Positions 43,999 to 52,849 of a stretch of 64,000 bases of DNA are shown in pieces; the stretch's first letter is position 1; the number at the start of each line of letters is the position of its first letter. The stretch covers positions 1,612,001 to 1,676,000 of the forward strand of contig NZ_CP009282.1 of NCBI RefSeq assembly GCF_000758605.1, read 5' to 3'. Position numbers and translations under genes: made by a program. Under the pieces are notes generated by a model that did no database searches, was not told where the DNA came from, and worked only from the letters and a program-made list of their open reading frames with translations. This DNA is from Paenibacillus sp. FSL R5-0912. GTDB taxonomy: Bacteria; Bacillota; Bacilli; Paenibacillales; Paenibacillaceae.

Positions 43999-44035
43999 AA
44001 AGGGGCATAAACCTTCGGTTATGTCCCCTTTACAT
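43999..44035 (+). terminator. Terminator-like hairpin after the importer genes
   Basis: AAAGGGG.CATAA ... TTCG ... TTATG.CCCCTTT with an apical TTCG and one bulge; the following TACATT is a poor T-tract, so readthrough into the GH66 gene is likely. Confidence 0.55.
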
Positions 44036-44075
44036 TGTAAAAGATCATACATCCGAAGTGGAGTGGAGCATTCAC

Positions 44076-45791
44076 ATGGAAAATTCAATGCTGGCCTATA
44101 TAGATATGTATCCCGATCAAGCCCAGTACAAATCCGGCCAAACGGGCAACCTTATAGTCGAACTGGAGACCCGAGAGGATAAGATGCTGGAGCTCGTTGC
44201 CAAGTTCTACAAGTTAGAACAGCAGGTTGCCGAAGAAACAGTTAGAATCAGTACGGAACAAGGATTGAGACAAACGGTGCGCATTCCCTTGTTCACAGAA
44301 GATACAGAGTGGGCCGGTTACGGGGTCCAGGCTACCGTTTTTTGCGATAAAGTTGCCGTGTCAACTGCCTATACTTCGTACGATATTGCCGATCATTGGA
44401 GCCGGGCGCCCCGGTATGGCTTTTTAAGCGATTTTCGGACGGATGAATCCGGAGATTTCCGTGACGTTGAAAGTATGAACAAATTCCACCTGAATGTCAT
44501 ACAGTTCTATGATTGGATGTATCGCCATGATGATCTTGTTCCCCGTCAGGACGAATTTGTCGATCCGATGGGCCGGACCATGTCCTATAAAGTGATCCGT
44601 GAAAAAGTGGCAGCCTTGCACGATAAAGGGATGGCAGCCATGGCTTATGGGGCAGTGTACACGGGTCTTAAGGATTTTTTACAGGCACATCCGGAATGGG
44701 GACTTTATGACCGCAAGGGTGAGCCGTTTCAATTAATCGACTTGTTCTATATTATGGACATCACACCCGACTCCCCTTGGACCGATCATATTGTTGAACA
44801 GTTCCGTCAGGCCGTAAGGGCCGGATTCGACGGGATTCATATGGATCAATACGGCTTTCCCAAGAAAGCAATGCGCCGGATCGAAGGCAAAGAAGAAGTG
44901 GTCGATCTGGCGGAATGTTATCCGCCGCTGATTGACCGGACCCAGGCGGCAGTGAAGGAAATCAAGGCAGAGGCAGGGGTTATCTTCAATAATGTGGGCA
45001 ACTACCCTATAAGCAAGACTGCTTCTTCGGATCAGGAGGCGCTTTATATTGAAGTGTGGCCGCCTGTCGTCCGGTTGCGTGAGCTGAAGGGACTTATTGA
45101 TAATGCGCGTTCACTTAGCCCGGACAAGCCGGTTATCCTGTCCGCGTATCTCCCCTCCTTCTACCCGGAAGCCGGGCATGACAAGGAATGGGCCGAGAAC
45201 GGGGCGCTGCTGACCATGGCCTCCATATTTGCCAGCGGCGGGTATCACCTCTTATTAGGTGAGGACCATGGAATGCTGACCATGCCGTACTATCCCGATT
45301 ATGCGGTGATGCGGCCTGAATTTGCCGTTGAAGTCAGACGTTACTACGATTTCATTGTGCGGTTTGGTACGCTGATACACGACACGCAGCTGGAAGATGT
45401 ATCTTATACCTATACAGCAGGAGTTAATACCGAGATTACCTTCGAAGGCAAGGTGCCTTTTGCGCCGAACGGAGATATTAATTCCGTGTGGACCATCATC
45501 AAGCGGATGCCGGGCTATCAGATCCTGCAACTCATTAACCTTGCCGGGCTTGAGGATGATTATTGGGAGCATGGCAAGAAACAGCGGCCTGAGCCCCAAA
45601 CCGGAGTGGTGTGCAATTTGCTGATTGAACAGCCGCTGGAGTGCATTTACACGGCAAGCCCGGATGATCTTAACCAGGAAGTCTGTTTCCTGGATTACGA
45701 AATTGTTCCCCATGGGCAAGGACTGGCGGCCAGATTTACTCTCCCTTCCTTAAAAATTTGGTCCATGATCGTAGTAAAATACTGCTTATAG
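44076..45791 (+). CDS. Intracellular GH66 enzyme (dextranase/cycloisomaltooligosaccharide-acting)
   Basis: 571 residues from the ATG at 44076, preceded by GGAG; no signal peptide, so cytoplasmic. It shows the plain GH66 scaffold: RAPRYGFLSDFRTDESGD, NVIQFYDWMYRHDDLV, predicted nucleophile in GFDGIHMDQYGFP and predicted acid/base in ALYIEVWPPV, then GGYHLLLGEDHG and a C-terminal beta domain. Unlike the surface enzyme there is no inserted CBM at the same barrel position (PVILSAYLPS goes straight to the last helix). It probably opens or trims imported cyclic/linear isomalto-oligosaccharides for the GH13 enzyme downstream. Confidence 0.87.
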   Translation: MENSMLAYIDMYPDQAQYKSGQTGNLIVELETREDKMLELVAKFYKLEQQVAEETVRISTEQGLRQTVRIPLFTEDTEWAGYGVQATVFCDKVAVSTAYTSYDIADHWSRAPRYGFLSDFRTDESGDFRDVESMNKFHLNVIQFYDWMYRHDDLVPRQDEFVDPMGRTMSYKVIREKVAALHDKGMAAMAYGAVYTGLKDFLQAHPEWGLYDRKGEPFQLIDLFYIMDITPDSPWTDHIVEQFRQAVRAGFDGIHMDQYGFPKKAMRRIEGKEEVVDLAECYPPLIDRTQAAVKEIKAEAGVIFNNVGNYPISKTASSDQEALYIEVWPPVVRLRELKGLIDNARSLSPDKPVILSAYLPSFYPEAGHDKEWAENGALLTMASIFASGGYHLLLGEDHGMLTMPYYPDYAVMRPEFAVEVRRYYDFIVRFGTLIHDTQLEDVSYTYTAGVNTEITFEGKVPFAPNGDINSVWTIIKRMPGYQILQLINLAGLEDDYWEHGKKQRPEPQTGVVCNLLIEQPLECIYTASPDDLNQEVCFLDYEIVPHGQGLAARFTLPSLKIWSMIVVKYCL

Positions 45792-45802
45792 GAGTGAATG
45801 AT

Positions 45803-47434
45803 TTGAATAGTACGAAATGGTGGCAGACAGCGGTTATTTACCAGATTTATCCTAGGAGTTTTCAAGACAGCGACGGGGACGGGATTGGCGATCTCCGGGG
45901 AATTATCAACCGGCTTGACTATTTGGAGCAGCTTGGAATCACGGCAATCTGGCTTAGTCCTGTATACAATTCACCCAATGACGACAATGGCTATGACATC
46001 AGTGACTATCAGGATATTATGGCCGAATTCGGCACGATGGCGGACATGGAGGAATTAATCGAAAGTGCCAAGCTCCGTAACATCCGGATCATCATGGATC
46101 TGGTTGTCAACCATACCTCAGATGAACATCCATGGTTCATTGAAGCCCGCAAGGGAAAAGACAATCCGTACCGGGACTATTATATCTGGCGTGACCCTGT
46201 AAACGGCGGGGTTCCCAACTCTCTGCGTTCAACATTCAGCGGATCGGCCTGGGAGCTTGACGAAGCGAGCGGCCAGTACTTTCTGCACTTGTTCAGCCGC
46301 AGACAGCCGGATCTGAACTGGGAGAACGAGAAGGTCCGTCAAGAGGTATGGGATATGATGAATTTCTGGCTCGATAAAGGCATCGGCGGTTTCCGCATGG
46401 ACGTGATTGATCTGGTCGGCAAAATACCGGATCAGGAGATCACAGGAAATGGCCCGAAGCTTCATGAATATCTGCAGGATATGAACCGGGAGACGTTCGG
46501 TAAGCATGATGTTCTGACCGTAGGAGAGACTTGGGGAGCGACTCCCGAAGTGGCCAAGCTCTATTCCAATCCCGACCGGGGTGAGCTGTCAATGGTATTC
46601 CAGTTTGAACATATCGGTCTGGATCAGCAGGACGGGGGAGAAAAGTGGGATTTGAAGCCCCTGAATGTAAGCGAATTGAAGCAGGTGCTGGCGAAATGGC
46701 AGACCGAGCTGGGGAACGAAGGCTGGAATAGTCTCTTCTGGAACAATCACGATTTGCCGAGAATTGTATCCCGTTGGGGGGATGACAAGCAATACCGTGT
46801 GGAGAGTGCCAAAATGTTCGCCATTCTTCTGCATTTGATGAAGGGCACGCCTTACATTTATCAAGGCGAAGAACTCGGGATGACCAATTATCCGATTCAG
46901 GATATCAGCGAAGCACAGGATATTGAGAGCATCAATATGTATCATGAACGGCTTGCAGAAGGGTATGCCAGGGAGGATATTATTCATTCCATCAATACCA
47001 AGGGAAGGGATAATGCCCGGACCCCGATTCAGTGGAATGCCAACGCTAACGGAGGATTTACAACCGGTGAGCCGTGGCTGCATGTAAATCCAAATTATAC
47101 GGAAATTAATATGGAAGCCAATCTGGAAGATCCCGATTCGGTGTTCTACTGCTACCGTAAGCTGATTGAGCTGCGGAAGAACAACCCGATTGTTGTATGG
47201 GGCGATTTTGAACTGGTGACAGGCGTGCGTGATCAGGTGTTCATGTACTTCCGCCGCTATGAGGGACAGACCTGGCTGGTTACAGCCAATTTCAGCGGGG
47301 AAGAGGTTCCGCTGGAATTGCCGGAGATAGGGCCAGCCGGTGAGTTTATCATTGGCAACTATTCCAGAAATGACGTGGACTTTAAGGAGATACAATTACA
47401 GCCGTACGAAGCATTTGCCGTTAAAGTAATCTAG
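45803..47434 (+). CDS. GH13 alpha-glucosidase (oligo-1,6-glucosidase type)
   Basis: 543 residues from the TTG at 45803, chosen because AGGAG lies nine bases upstream and the family starts at WWQTAVIYQIYPRSF. Catalytic sites: nucleophile in GGFRMDVIDLVGK, acid/base in LTVGETWG, stabiliser in WNNHDLPR; DVVNHTSDEHPWF-like region I is present as DLVVNHTSDEHPWF. The V after the nucleophile region (MDVI) favours alpha-1,6 specificity as in GH13_31. It releases glucose from isomalto-oligosaccharides in the cytoplasm, the last step of the locus. Ends at a strong terminator. Confidence 0.92.
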   Translation: MNSTKWWQTAVIYQIYPRSFQDSDGDGIGDLRGIINRLDYLEQLGITAIWLSPVYNSPNDDNGYDISDYQDIMAEFGTMADMEELIESAKLRNIRIIMDLVVNHTSDEHPWFIEARKGKDNPYRDYYIWRDPVNGGVPNSLRSTFSGSAWELDEASGQYFLHLFSRRQPDLNWENEKVRQEVWDMMNFWLDKGIGGFRMDVIDLVGKIPDQEITGNGPKLHEYLQDMNRETFGKHDVLTVGETWGATPEVAKLYSNPDRGELSMVFQFEHIGLDQQDGGEKWDLKPLNVSELKQVLAKWQTELGNEGWNSLFWNNHDLPRIVSRWGDDKQYRVESAKMFAILLHLMKGTPYIYQGEELGMTNYPIQDISEAQDIESINMYHERLAEGYAREDIIHSINTKGRDNARTPIQWNANANGGFTTGEPWLHVNPNYTEINMEANLEDPDSVFYCYRKLIELRKNNPIVVWGDFELVTGVRDQVFMYFRRYEGQTWLVTANFSGEEVPLELPEIGPAGEFIIGNYSRNDVDFKEIQLQPYEAFAVKVI

Positions 47435-47447
47435 GTCTTACCCCCAG

Positions 47448-47488
47448 CCGGGGCAACATCGGGTACACCTGATGCTGCCCCGGTTTTT
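47448..47488 (+). terminator. Strong terminator of the dextran locus, invaded by a group II intron
   Basis: CCGGGGCA ... TGCCCCGG, extended by CATC.GGT / ACC.GATG, then TTTTT. The group II intron begins two bases after the T-run (TTTTTGA then GTGCG), the known target style of class-C introns. Confidence 0.88.
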
Positions 47489-47911
47489 GAGTGCGCCCGG
47501 CATGGGCGATAACTTGGCGGTGAAAGTCCGCTACAGGCTTGGCAGTAGGAACTGTTAGCTGAAGGCAAGGGTGTCCACCGCGAGGTGGAATCTGAAGGAA
47601 GCCGGAGGCAAACCCTCGGTCTGACGAACAGGAATCACATAGAAGGCATGCTGGGACGGACGAGCTTGCTCAACAAAGCGAAGTCCAATACTGCCCAAAT
47701 CCCAGGATGTAAATGTGGCAGATGGATGAGGGGAAAGTTATCGCTCTTACCCGGGGAGATCTCACAGACGCCCAGTAGGAAAAAAATCCAAAAGACGGAG
47801 TAAAGCTTGCTGTGAGAAGTCAGCAGAGGCCATAGTAACGGAAAGTTTTTTTTTCGGGAAGGGCCGAACAATCGTAAGTCTCGAGTACATACCGGAAGGA
47901 GAGTCGGCGCG

Positions 47912-49312
47912 ATGAAAGCAGAATACCGAAAGGGCTGCCTGCAAAGGGATAGCGTGGAACGCGAACAGTATACGGGAGCGCGGAGCGTCGGCATTCGGGA
48001 ACGTAGAGAAAGAGGCGGTGCAACGGACTTGCTGGAGCAGATTCTGGACAGAGACAATCTGAACAGAGCTTACAAGCAAGTCAAACGCAACCATGGAGCG
48101 CCAGGAATCGACGGAATGACCGTAGAAGATGCACTGCCATGGTTGCAGGAACATAGAGATGAGCTGTTGCAAAGCATCCGGGAAGCAAGGTACAAGCCAA
48201 GCCCGGTACGTCGCAAGGAAATCCCCAAACCCGATGGAAGCGGAGTGCGGAAGCTGGGAATCCCCACAGTCGTGGACCGAGTAATCCAGCAAGCTATAGC
48301 ACAGCAGCTGCACCCCTTGTTTGAGCCGCTCTTTTCGGAGGGAAGCTACGGCTACCGCCCAGGGCGGAGTGCGCAGCAAGCCATCCGAAAAGTGAAAGAT
48401 GATGCGGGACAAGGCTACGGCTATGCGGTAGAAATCGACCTCTCCAAATACTTCGATACGCTGAACCATGAGCTGCTGATGGATCTTTTGCGCAAGCAAA
48501 TCCAGGACAAGCGTGTAACCGATCTAATTAAGAAATATCTGAAAAGCGGGGTTATGGAGAACGGGGTACACTGCAAAACGGAGGAAGGCTCTCCACAGGG
48601 AGGCCCTTTATCTCCACTGCTCGCGAACATCTATCTGAACGAATTCGACCAGGAGATGAGAAACCGGGGAGTGAACGTCATCCGATATGCGGATGACATC
48701 GTGGTGCTCGCCAAAAGTAAACGGGCAGCGACGCGTCTTCTGGGGTCCTGCAGAAAGTACCTGGAGGACAAATTGAAACTCCAAATCCATACGCAGAAAA
48801 GCAAGGTAGTCAGCGTAGTGGCCCGGAAGCACTTCAAATTCCTTGGATTTGCCTTGGGAAAGAACAGAAGTGGCGTGTATATTCGCGTCCACGGGCAATC
48901 CCTCGCAAAAGCAAAGAAGAGGCTAAAGGAACTCACGAGTCGCAGTCAGGGCAGGAATGTTCGAGAAGTCATGGAGAAGGTGAAAATCTACATTCGCGGA
49001 TGGATCGGTTACTACTATGTAGCCGACATGAAACGGATATTGCAAAGCTGGAGCGAATGGCTGCGAAGACGACTTCGAATGTACATCTGGAAACAATGGA
49101 AGAAGCCGAGAACAAAGGTACAAAACCTGCGCAAGCTGGGGATACCGGAGTGGCAGGCTTACCAATGGGGAAACTCTCGTCTGGGGTACTGGCGTATCGC
49201 TGGAAGCCCGGTGCTGTCTCGTTCCATAACAAACGAAAAGCTCGCACAGGCAGGATGTTATGACTTTCCTGCGCAGTACGAGCGACTACGTCAATTGCAC
49301 TTATGCGGTTGA
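47912..49312 (+). CDS. ltrA: Group II intron reverse transcriptase/maturase
   Basis: 466 residues; AAGGAGAG precedes the ATG. Reverse-transcriptase domain with RKEIPKPDGSGVRKLGIPTVVDRVIQQAI, YGYRPGRSAQQAI, EIDLSKYFDTLNHELL, GSPQGGPLSPLLANIYL and the catalytic YADDIVVLA; the X/maturase and group II intron-specific C-terminal domain (KVQNLRKLGIPEWQAYQWGNSRLGYWRI) follows. There is no HNH endonuclease domain, as usual for class C. It splices the surrounding intron RNA and reverse-transcribes it at new sites. Confidence 0.93.
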   Translation: MKAEYRKGCLQRDSVEREQYTGARSVGIRERRERGGATDLLEQILDRDNLNRAYKQVKRNHGAPGIDGMTVEDALPWLQEHRDELLQSIREARYKPSPVRRKEIPKPDGSGVRKLGIPTVVDRVIQQAIAQQLHPLFEPLFSEGSYGYRPGRSAQQAIRKVKDDAGQGYGYAVEIDLSKYFDTLNHELLMDLLRKQIQDKRVTDLIKKYLKSGVMENGVHCKTEEGSPQGGPLSPLLANIYLNEFDQEMRNRGVNVIRYADDIVVLAKSKRAATRLLGSCRKYLEDKLKLQIHTQKSKVVSVVARKHFKFLGFALGKNRSGVYIRVHGQSLAKAKKRLKELTSRSQGRNVREVMEKVKIYIRGWIGYYYVADMKRILQSWSEWLRRRLRMYIWKQWKKPRTKVQNLRKLGIPEWQAYQWGNSRLGYWRIAGSPVLSRSITNEKLAQAGCYDFPAQYERLRQLHLCG

Positions 49313-49313
49313 A

Positions 49314-49343
49314 CCGCCGTATACCGAACGGTACGTACGGTGG
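49314..49343 (+). ncRNA. Group II intron domain V
   Basis: CCGCCGTA.ACC-GAAC-GGTA.CG.TACGGTGG: a 30-base hairpin with a GNNN-type tetraloop and a two-base bulge, the catalytic heart of the intron; the CGC triad at the base is of the class-C type. Confidence 0.8.
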
Positions 49344-49423
49344 TGTGAGAGGTCGGCTACTCACAAATGAGTAGCCTCCTACTCGATTAGGTGTGGCTGC
49401 TCTCCAATACTTGTACTGCCGGC

Positions 49424-50344
49424 TTACAGCTTCCGGTTAGAGCTTGAATGATCAAGCTTCCCCTGTTCCCGCACCTCTCTGTAATACTCGGAAGGTGTAA
49501 CTCCAACGTACTTTTTGAACACTTTGCTGAAATAAAAGGGATCATCTAATCCGGTCAAATAGCCGATTTCGCCGAACGGCAGGTGCGTGGCTTCAATCAG
49601 CTCCTTCGCATGGTTGATCCGCACCCGGTTGACATAGCGCATGATACTCTCGCCGGTCAGCTTGGTGAAGATACGGTTCATGTAATCGTAGTTGCAGTCA
49701 AATTCCTGCGCGATCCCGCTCCCTGTAATTTTGTCCGTGTAGTGCTCGTGAATGTACTCCAGCAGGGTATGGACTTTGATCAGGGGTTTGGTACTGCTGC
49801 CTTCATGCTCTTGAAGTGCTGCAATGAAATGCTCCCGGGATACTTCAATGAGCCATTCCATAAATTTCAGGGCGGTTAGCCCGCGGTTGAAGTATTTTCT
49901 TCTATATAACTGAAGCATTTCATTCATTGCCTGAAAGGAGAGAGACAGAACTTTTTTGGACAAAACGTAATGCTTGGGAAAGTGGCAGCTTGAGCTGCCC
50001 CCTTCGGCTTGCTGTGTCTCTTCCTCCAGAATGAAGCGCCTGGCCATCGTGAGCATATCTTCCACCTGAACGAAGTTTATATCCGGATGTTCAAAATGAA
50101 TATAGTAGTAATCGCAGACATGCTTTTTCGTTCCTGCATGCTCCAGATTAGGCTCCAGAATAAGGATATCTCCCTTTTTTAGTATATAGTGCGTTCCATT
50201 CTCCGTAAGGTGGAGTTCTCCGCTTTTGATGAAATACAGAACATACTCGTTGGTAGTTCTTGTAAAATGTACCCAGGGCTGCTTATAAGAAACGAATCCC
50301 ATAAGTTTAATTCTCGGCAGCATCTCGATGTTAACAGCAAACAA
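49424..50344 (-). CDS. AraC-family transcriptional regulator (cupin sensor)
   Basis: 306 residues from a TTG at 50344, seven bases after AAGGAGG. N-terminal AraC_binding cupin (about 20-110: YVLYFIKSGELHLTENGTHYILKKGDILILEP), C-terminal two helix-turn-helix units (SGIAQEFDCNYDYMNRIFTKLTGES and PFGEIGYLTGLDDPFYFSKVFKKYVGVTPSEYYR). Divergent from a Gfo/Idh/MocA dehydrogenase, so it probably controls that gene and the ThuA-like gene in response to a sugar. Confidence 0.88.
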   Translation of the reverse strand: MFAVNIEMLPRIKLMGFVSYKQPWVHFTRTTNEYVLYFIKSGELHLTENGTHYILKKGDILILEPNLEHAGTKKHVCDYYYIHFEHPDINFVQVEDMLTMARRFILEEETQQAEGGSSSCHFPKHYVLSKKVLSLSFQAMNEMLQLYRRKYFNRGLTALKFMEWLIEVSREHFIAALQEHEGSSTKPLIKVHTLLEYIHEHYTDKITGSGIAQEFDCNYDYMNRIFTKLTGESIMRYVNRVRINHAKELIEATHLPFGEIGYLTGLDDPFYFSKVFKKYVGVTPSEYYREVREQGKLDHSSSNRKL

Positions 50345-50475
50345 ATTATTCGCCTCCTTAAGGCTATTGAAAAGTAGCTTTTGTACAAAAAGGGTATGTT
50401 TCCGCCATGTTCGTTTATTCTAGCACAAACTATACTTTAGCTGTAATACAAACGATGTGGATAAGGGGCAGGGTG

Positions 50476-51531
50476 ATGCGGTTGGCTAAACTGAAAGTCG
50501 GTGTAATTGGTCTTGGTGGAATATCAGACATGCATATTTCGGGACTTTTGGCGAATGAAGAAGCGGTCTTATGGTCGGTTTGTGATTGCAAGGAAGAGGT
50601 GCTGGCGAGAAGGGGAGAACAATATAATATCCCGGAAGCACGAAGATACTTAAATTACACAGAAATGCTGGCAGACCCTGAGCTTGAGGCTGTAAGTATC
50701 GGGACGCCGAATTATAACCATTTCGAAATTGCCTGTGAGGCAATCAAGCATCAGAAGCCGTTTGCCCTGGAAAAGCCGGTGACACTTGGTGCCCAGGAAG
50801 CCGCCGCATTGCGGGATCTGGTAACGGAGGCTCACCTACCGCATATGATCTGTTTCAGTTACCGGTACAAATCGGCAGTAAGATTTGCCAAATGGTTAAT
50901 CAATCAGGGCAAATTAGGGGAAGTCAAGCATGTTTACGGCCAGTATTTGCAGGGCTGGGGGCTGGACGGGCAGCTTCCGCTGGTCTGGAGATTCCGCAAG
51001 GAGCTGTCCGGCTCAGGCGTTCTTGGAGATTTAGGTTCGCATTTGCTCGATCTGCAGCGTTTTCTTGTAGGCAATGTAGAACGGGTGATAGCCGATGCCG
51101 ACACGATTATCAGGAAGCGCACGCTGCTTGAAGGCGATGGAGAAGGCAAGGGTGAGGTAGATGTGGATGATTTCTGTCATGTGCTGGCCCGGCTTGAGGG
51201 GGGCGCATCATCCACGATGGCCATTTCGAGATTCGCCTTCGGCCGGGGCAACTTTCAGCAGCTGGAAATCTTCGGGGACCGCGGGGCGGTTCTGTATAAC
51301 CTGGAAGAAGAGGATGTCCTATATGTTAAGTTGTCCGAAGATGGCGACGAGGTCTTCAGAAAAGTGGATATTCCCGAAGAATTTCAAGTGGATCAAATGG
51401 CCGCTTTTGTGAATCTGGTAAACGGCCAGGGTGACGGATGCGACGCTACTATGGAAGACGGTTACATCAACCAGCATGCCATTGATTCCATTCTAGTCTC
51501 ACTGACAGAACAACGCTGGATTTCAATATAA
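50476..51531 (+). CDS. Gfo/Idh/MocA-family dehydrogenase
   Basis: 351 residues from the ATG at 50476 (GGGGCAGGGTG upstream); a longer frame reaches 50407 without a ribosome site. Rossmann NAD(P) motif VGVIGLGGISDMH, ALEKPVTLG with the EKP signature lysine, and the C-terminal beta-sheet domain (SGSGVLGDLGSHLLDLQRFLVG). It oxidises or reduces a sugar or polyol; the substrate is unknown. Followed 15 bases later by a ThuA-like gene, a common partner. Confidence 0.88.
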   Translation: MRLAKLKVGVIGLGGISDMHISGLLANEEAVLWSVCDCKEEVLARRGEQYNIPEARRYLNYTEMLADPELEAVSIGTPNYNHFEIACEAIKHQKPFALEKPVTLGAQEAAALRDLVTEAHLPHMICFSYRYKSAVRFAKWLINQGKLGEVKHVYGQYLQGWGLDGQLPLVWRFRKELSGSGVLGDLGSHLLDLQRFLVGNVERVIADADTIIRKRTLLEGDGEGKGEVDVDDFCHVLARLEGGASSTMAISRFAFGRGNFQQLEIFGDRGAVLYNLEEEDVLYVKLSEDGDEVFRKVDIPEEFQVDQMAAFVNLVNGQGDGCDATMEDGYINQHAIDSILVSLTEQRWISI

Positions 51532-51546
51532 CAGGGAGGGCATATC

Positions 51547-52275
51547 ATGCCTACAATCAAAATCACAGTCTGGAACGAGTACCGTCACGAAAGACTCAAT
51601 GAGGAAGTACAGGCGATATATCCCGAGGGTATTCATGCGGCGCTTGCCAGCTACTTGAACACGCAGGAAGATATGGAAGCAAGAACGGCGGTTCTGGATG
51701 AACCGGAACACGGATTGACCGCTGAAGTGCTGGAGCAGACGGATGTGCTGCTCTGGTGGGGGCATCTGGCCCATGACGAAGTTAGTGATGAAGTTGTCAA
51801 AAAGGTCCGGCAACGGGTGCTGGACGGCATGGGATTGATCGTGCTTCACTCCGGACATAATTCGAAGATATTCCATGCTTTAATGGGGACTAATACCGGC
51901 GCCTTGAAATGGCGTGACGACGGCGAGAAGGAGCGGATCTGGGTGATAGAGCCGGGTCATCCGATTGCCCAGGGCCTCGGACAGTATGTTGAAATTCCGA
52001 AGGAAGAAATGTACGGGGAACGCTTTGAGATTCCGGCGCCGGATGAGCTTATATTCATTTCCTGGTTCGAAGGCGGAGAAGTGTTCCGCAGCGGCTGCTG
52101 CTATAAGCGCGGACAAGGCAATATCTTTTACTTTAGACCCGGGCATGAGACTTTCCCGGTCTATCATCAGCCTGAGGTGCTTCAGGTTATCAGTAACAGT
52201 GTTCGGTGGGCGGCAAAAAGCGGGCACATCCAAGTCTCTTACGGGCGTGTAGCGCCGCTGGAACTTATTCGCTGA
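51547..52275 (+). CDS. ThuA-like (trehalose-utilisation type) protein
   Basis: 242 residues. ThuA fold: [38 protein letters not shown], a glutamine-amidotransferase-like alpha/beta core, and [35 protein letters not shown] at the C-terminus. GGGAGGG precedes the ATG. ThuA/ThuB-type pairs oxidise disaccharides to 3-keto forms; with the adjacent dehydrogenase this is a plausible sugar-modifying pair. Confidence 0.85.
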   Translation: MPTIKITVWNEYRHERLNEEVQAIYPEGIHAALASYLNTQEDMEARTAVLDEPEHGLTAEVLEQTDVLLWWGHLAHDEVSDEVVKKVRQRVLDGMGLIVLHSGHNSKIFHALMGTNTGALKWRDDGEKERIWVIEPGHPIAQGLGQYVEIPKEEMYGERFEIPAPDELIFISWFEGGEVFRSGCCYKRGQGNIFYFRPGHETFPVYHQPEVLQVISNSVRWAAKSGHIQVSYGRVAPLELIR

Positions 52276-52498
52276 TAAAAATCGGCGTAATTCAGAGAAG
52301 TTGGCGATGATGAAAAGTCGTTCATGGGAATTATTCGATGAACGGCTTTTTGCTGTTCAATCCAAATGCAGCGGGAATGTGAGAGCAGCGGATATCCTAT
52401 CCTGCTGTGTTCTCCGCGTCACAGAGGGAAAGGCGAGGGCTGGGCGGAGCGAAACCGCCGTTGCTGGTCAATTGGTTAAACGCCATTCCCGATCTGTA

Positions 52499-52566
52499 CG
52501 AATCGGGAACGATCGTAATTGGTTTATTTTTTTTGACATCGTTTCGTGGTGTCCACAACCTCAAGA
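52499..52566 (+). repeat. About 65-bp repeat shared with 56439-56500
   Basis: CGAATCGGGAACGATCGTAA, then TTGGTTTATTTTTTTTGACA and a stretch reading GTCCACAACCTCAA; the copy at 56439-56500 differs at a few bases and lacks four. In the second copy it forms a working terminator behind a zeta-toxin pseudogene. Here it precedes a zeta-toxin fragment. The 550-base gap 52276-52849 otherwise holds only that fragment and a promoter. Confidence 0.65.
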
Positions 52567-52619
52567 CGTTTGGACGAGCAGGGTGGGCGGGGACTCATCA
52601 TTGTGGCCAGTATTCAAGA

Positions 52620-52721
52620 TTTGTCGGAAATAACGGCGGCAGGAAGAGCATGATTCGAAATCTGACTGTAGACACGCTTGGCATTAGCGTTAACATTGAC
52701 CCTGATGCTTTGATTTTTTAG
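52620..52721 (+). pseudogene. Zeta-toxin-type kinase fragment (P-loop part)
   Basis: The reading FVGNNGGRKSMIRNLTVD continued by TLGISVNIDPDALIF matches the N-terminal P-loop region of zeta-toxin/UDP-GlcNAc-kinase-like ATPases (usually FAGxNGSGKST...NxDxI). It has no start, a degraded Walker A and stops after about 33 residues. The zeta pseudogene at 55925 lacks exactly this segment between its FAGNNG and KVSAGKEAI. Confidence 0.65.
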
Positions 52722-52764
52722 TCAGAAAAAAGTAATAATTATTAGAAAATTAGAAAATTTTCTT

Positions 52765-52792
52765 ATGACTCTATTGGTACTTAAGCTATAAT
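52765..52792 (+). promoter_or_regulatory. Candidate promoter of the NSS transporter
   Basis: A perfect TATAAT at 52787-52792, with only a weak -35 (around TATGAC) 17 bases upstream, in an AT-rich stretch 58 bases before the transporter start. Confidence 0.4.
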
Positions 52793-52849
52793 TAGGTCTA
52801 AAAAAGAAAATGGGGTTAGTAAATGAATCAGTTTAAAGGTGACAAAAAT

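Larger units (their letters stand above)
47491..49387 (+). mobile_element. Class-C (bacterial) group II intron with maturase gene
   Basis: The 5' end GTGCGCCCGGCATGGGCGAT is the conserved group II start and the roughly 400-base structured leader precedes the reverse-transcriptase gene. At the 3' end come domain V (49314-49343) and a domain VI hairpin (GGCTACTC ... GAGTAGCC, 49355-49376); the exact 3' boundary, near CTCGAT at about 49387, is uncertain by a few bases. The element is in the sense orientation immediately downstream of a Rho-independent terminator, so it harms no gene. All parts appear intact, so it may be mobile. Confidence 0.87.

Noticed and set aside
52301..52720. Overlapping 104- and 110-codon frames after the ThuA-like gene
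   Set aside because: They run through the 65-bp repeat and the terminator-like dyad; only the last 33 codons resemble a protein (zeta P-loop), so they are not whole genes.
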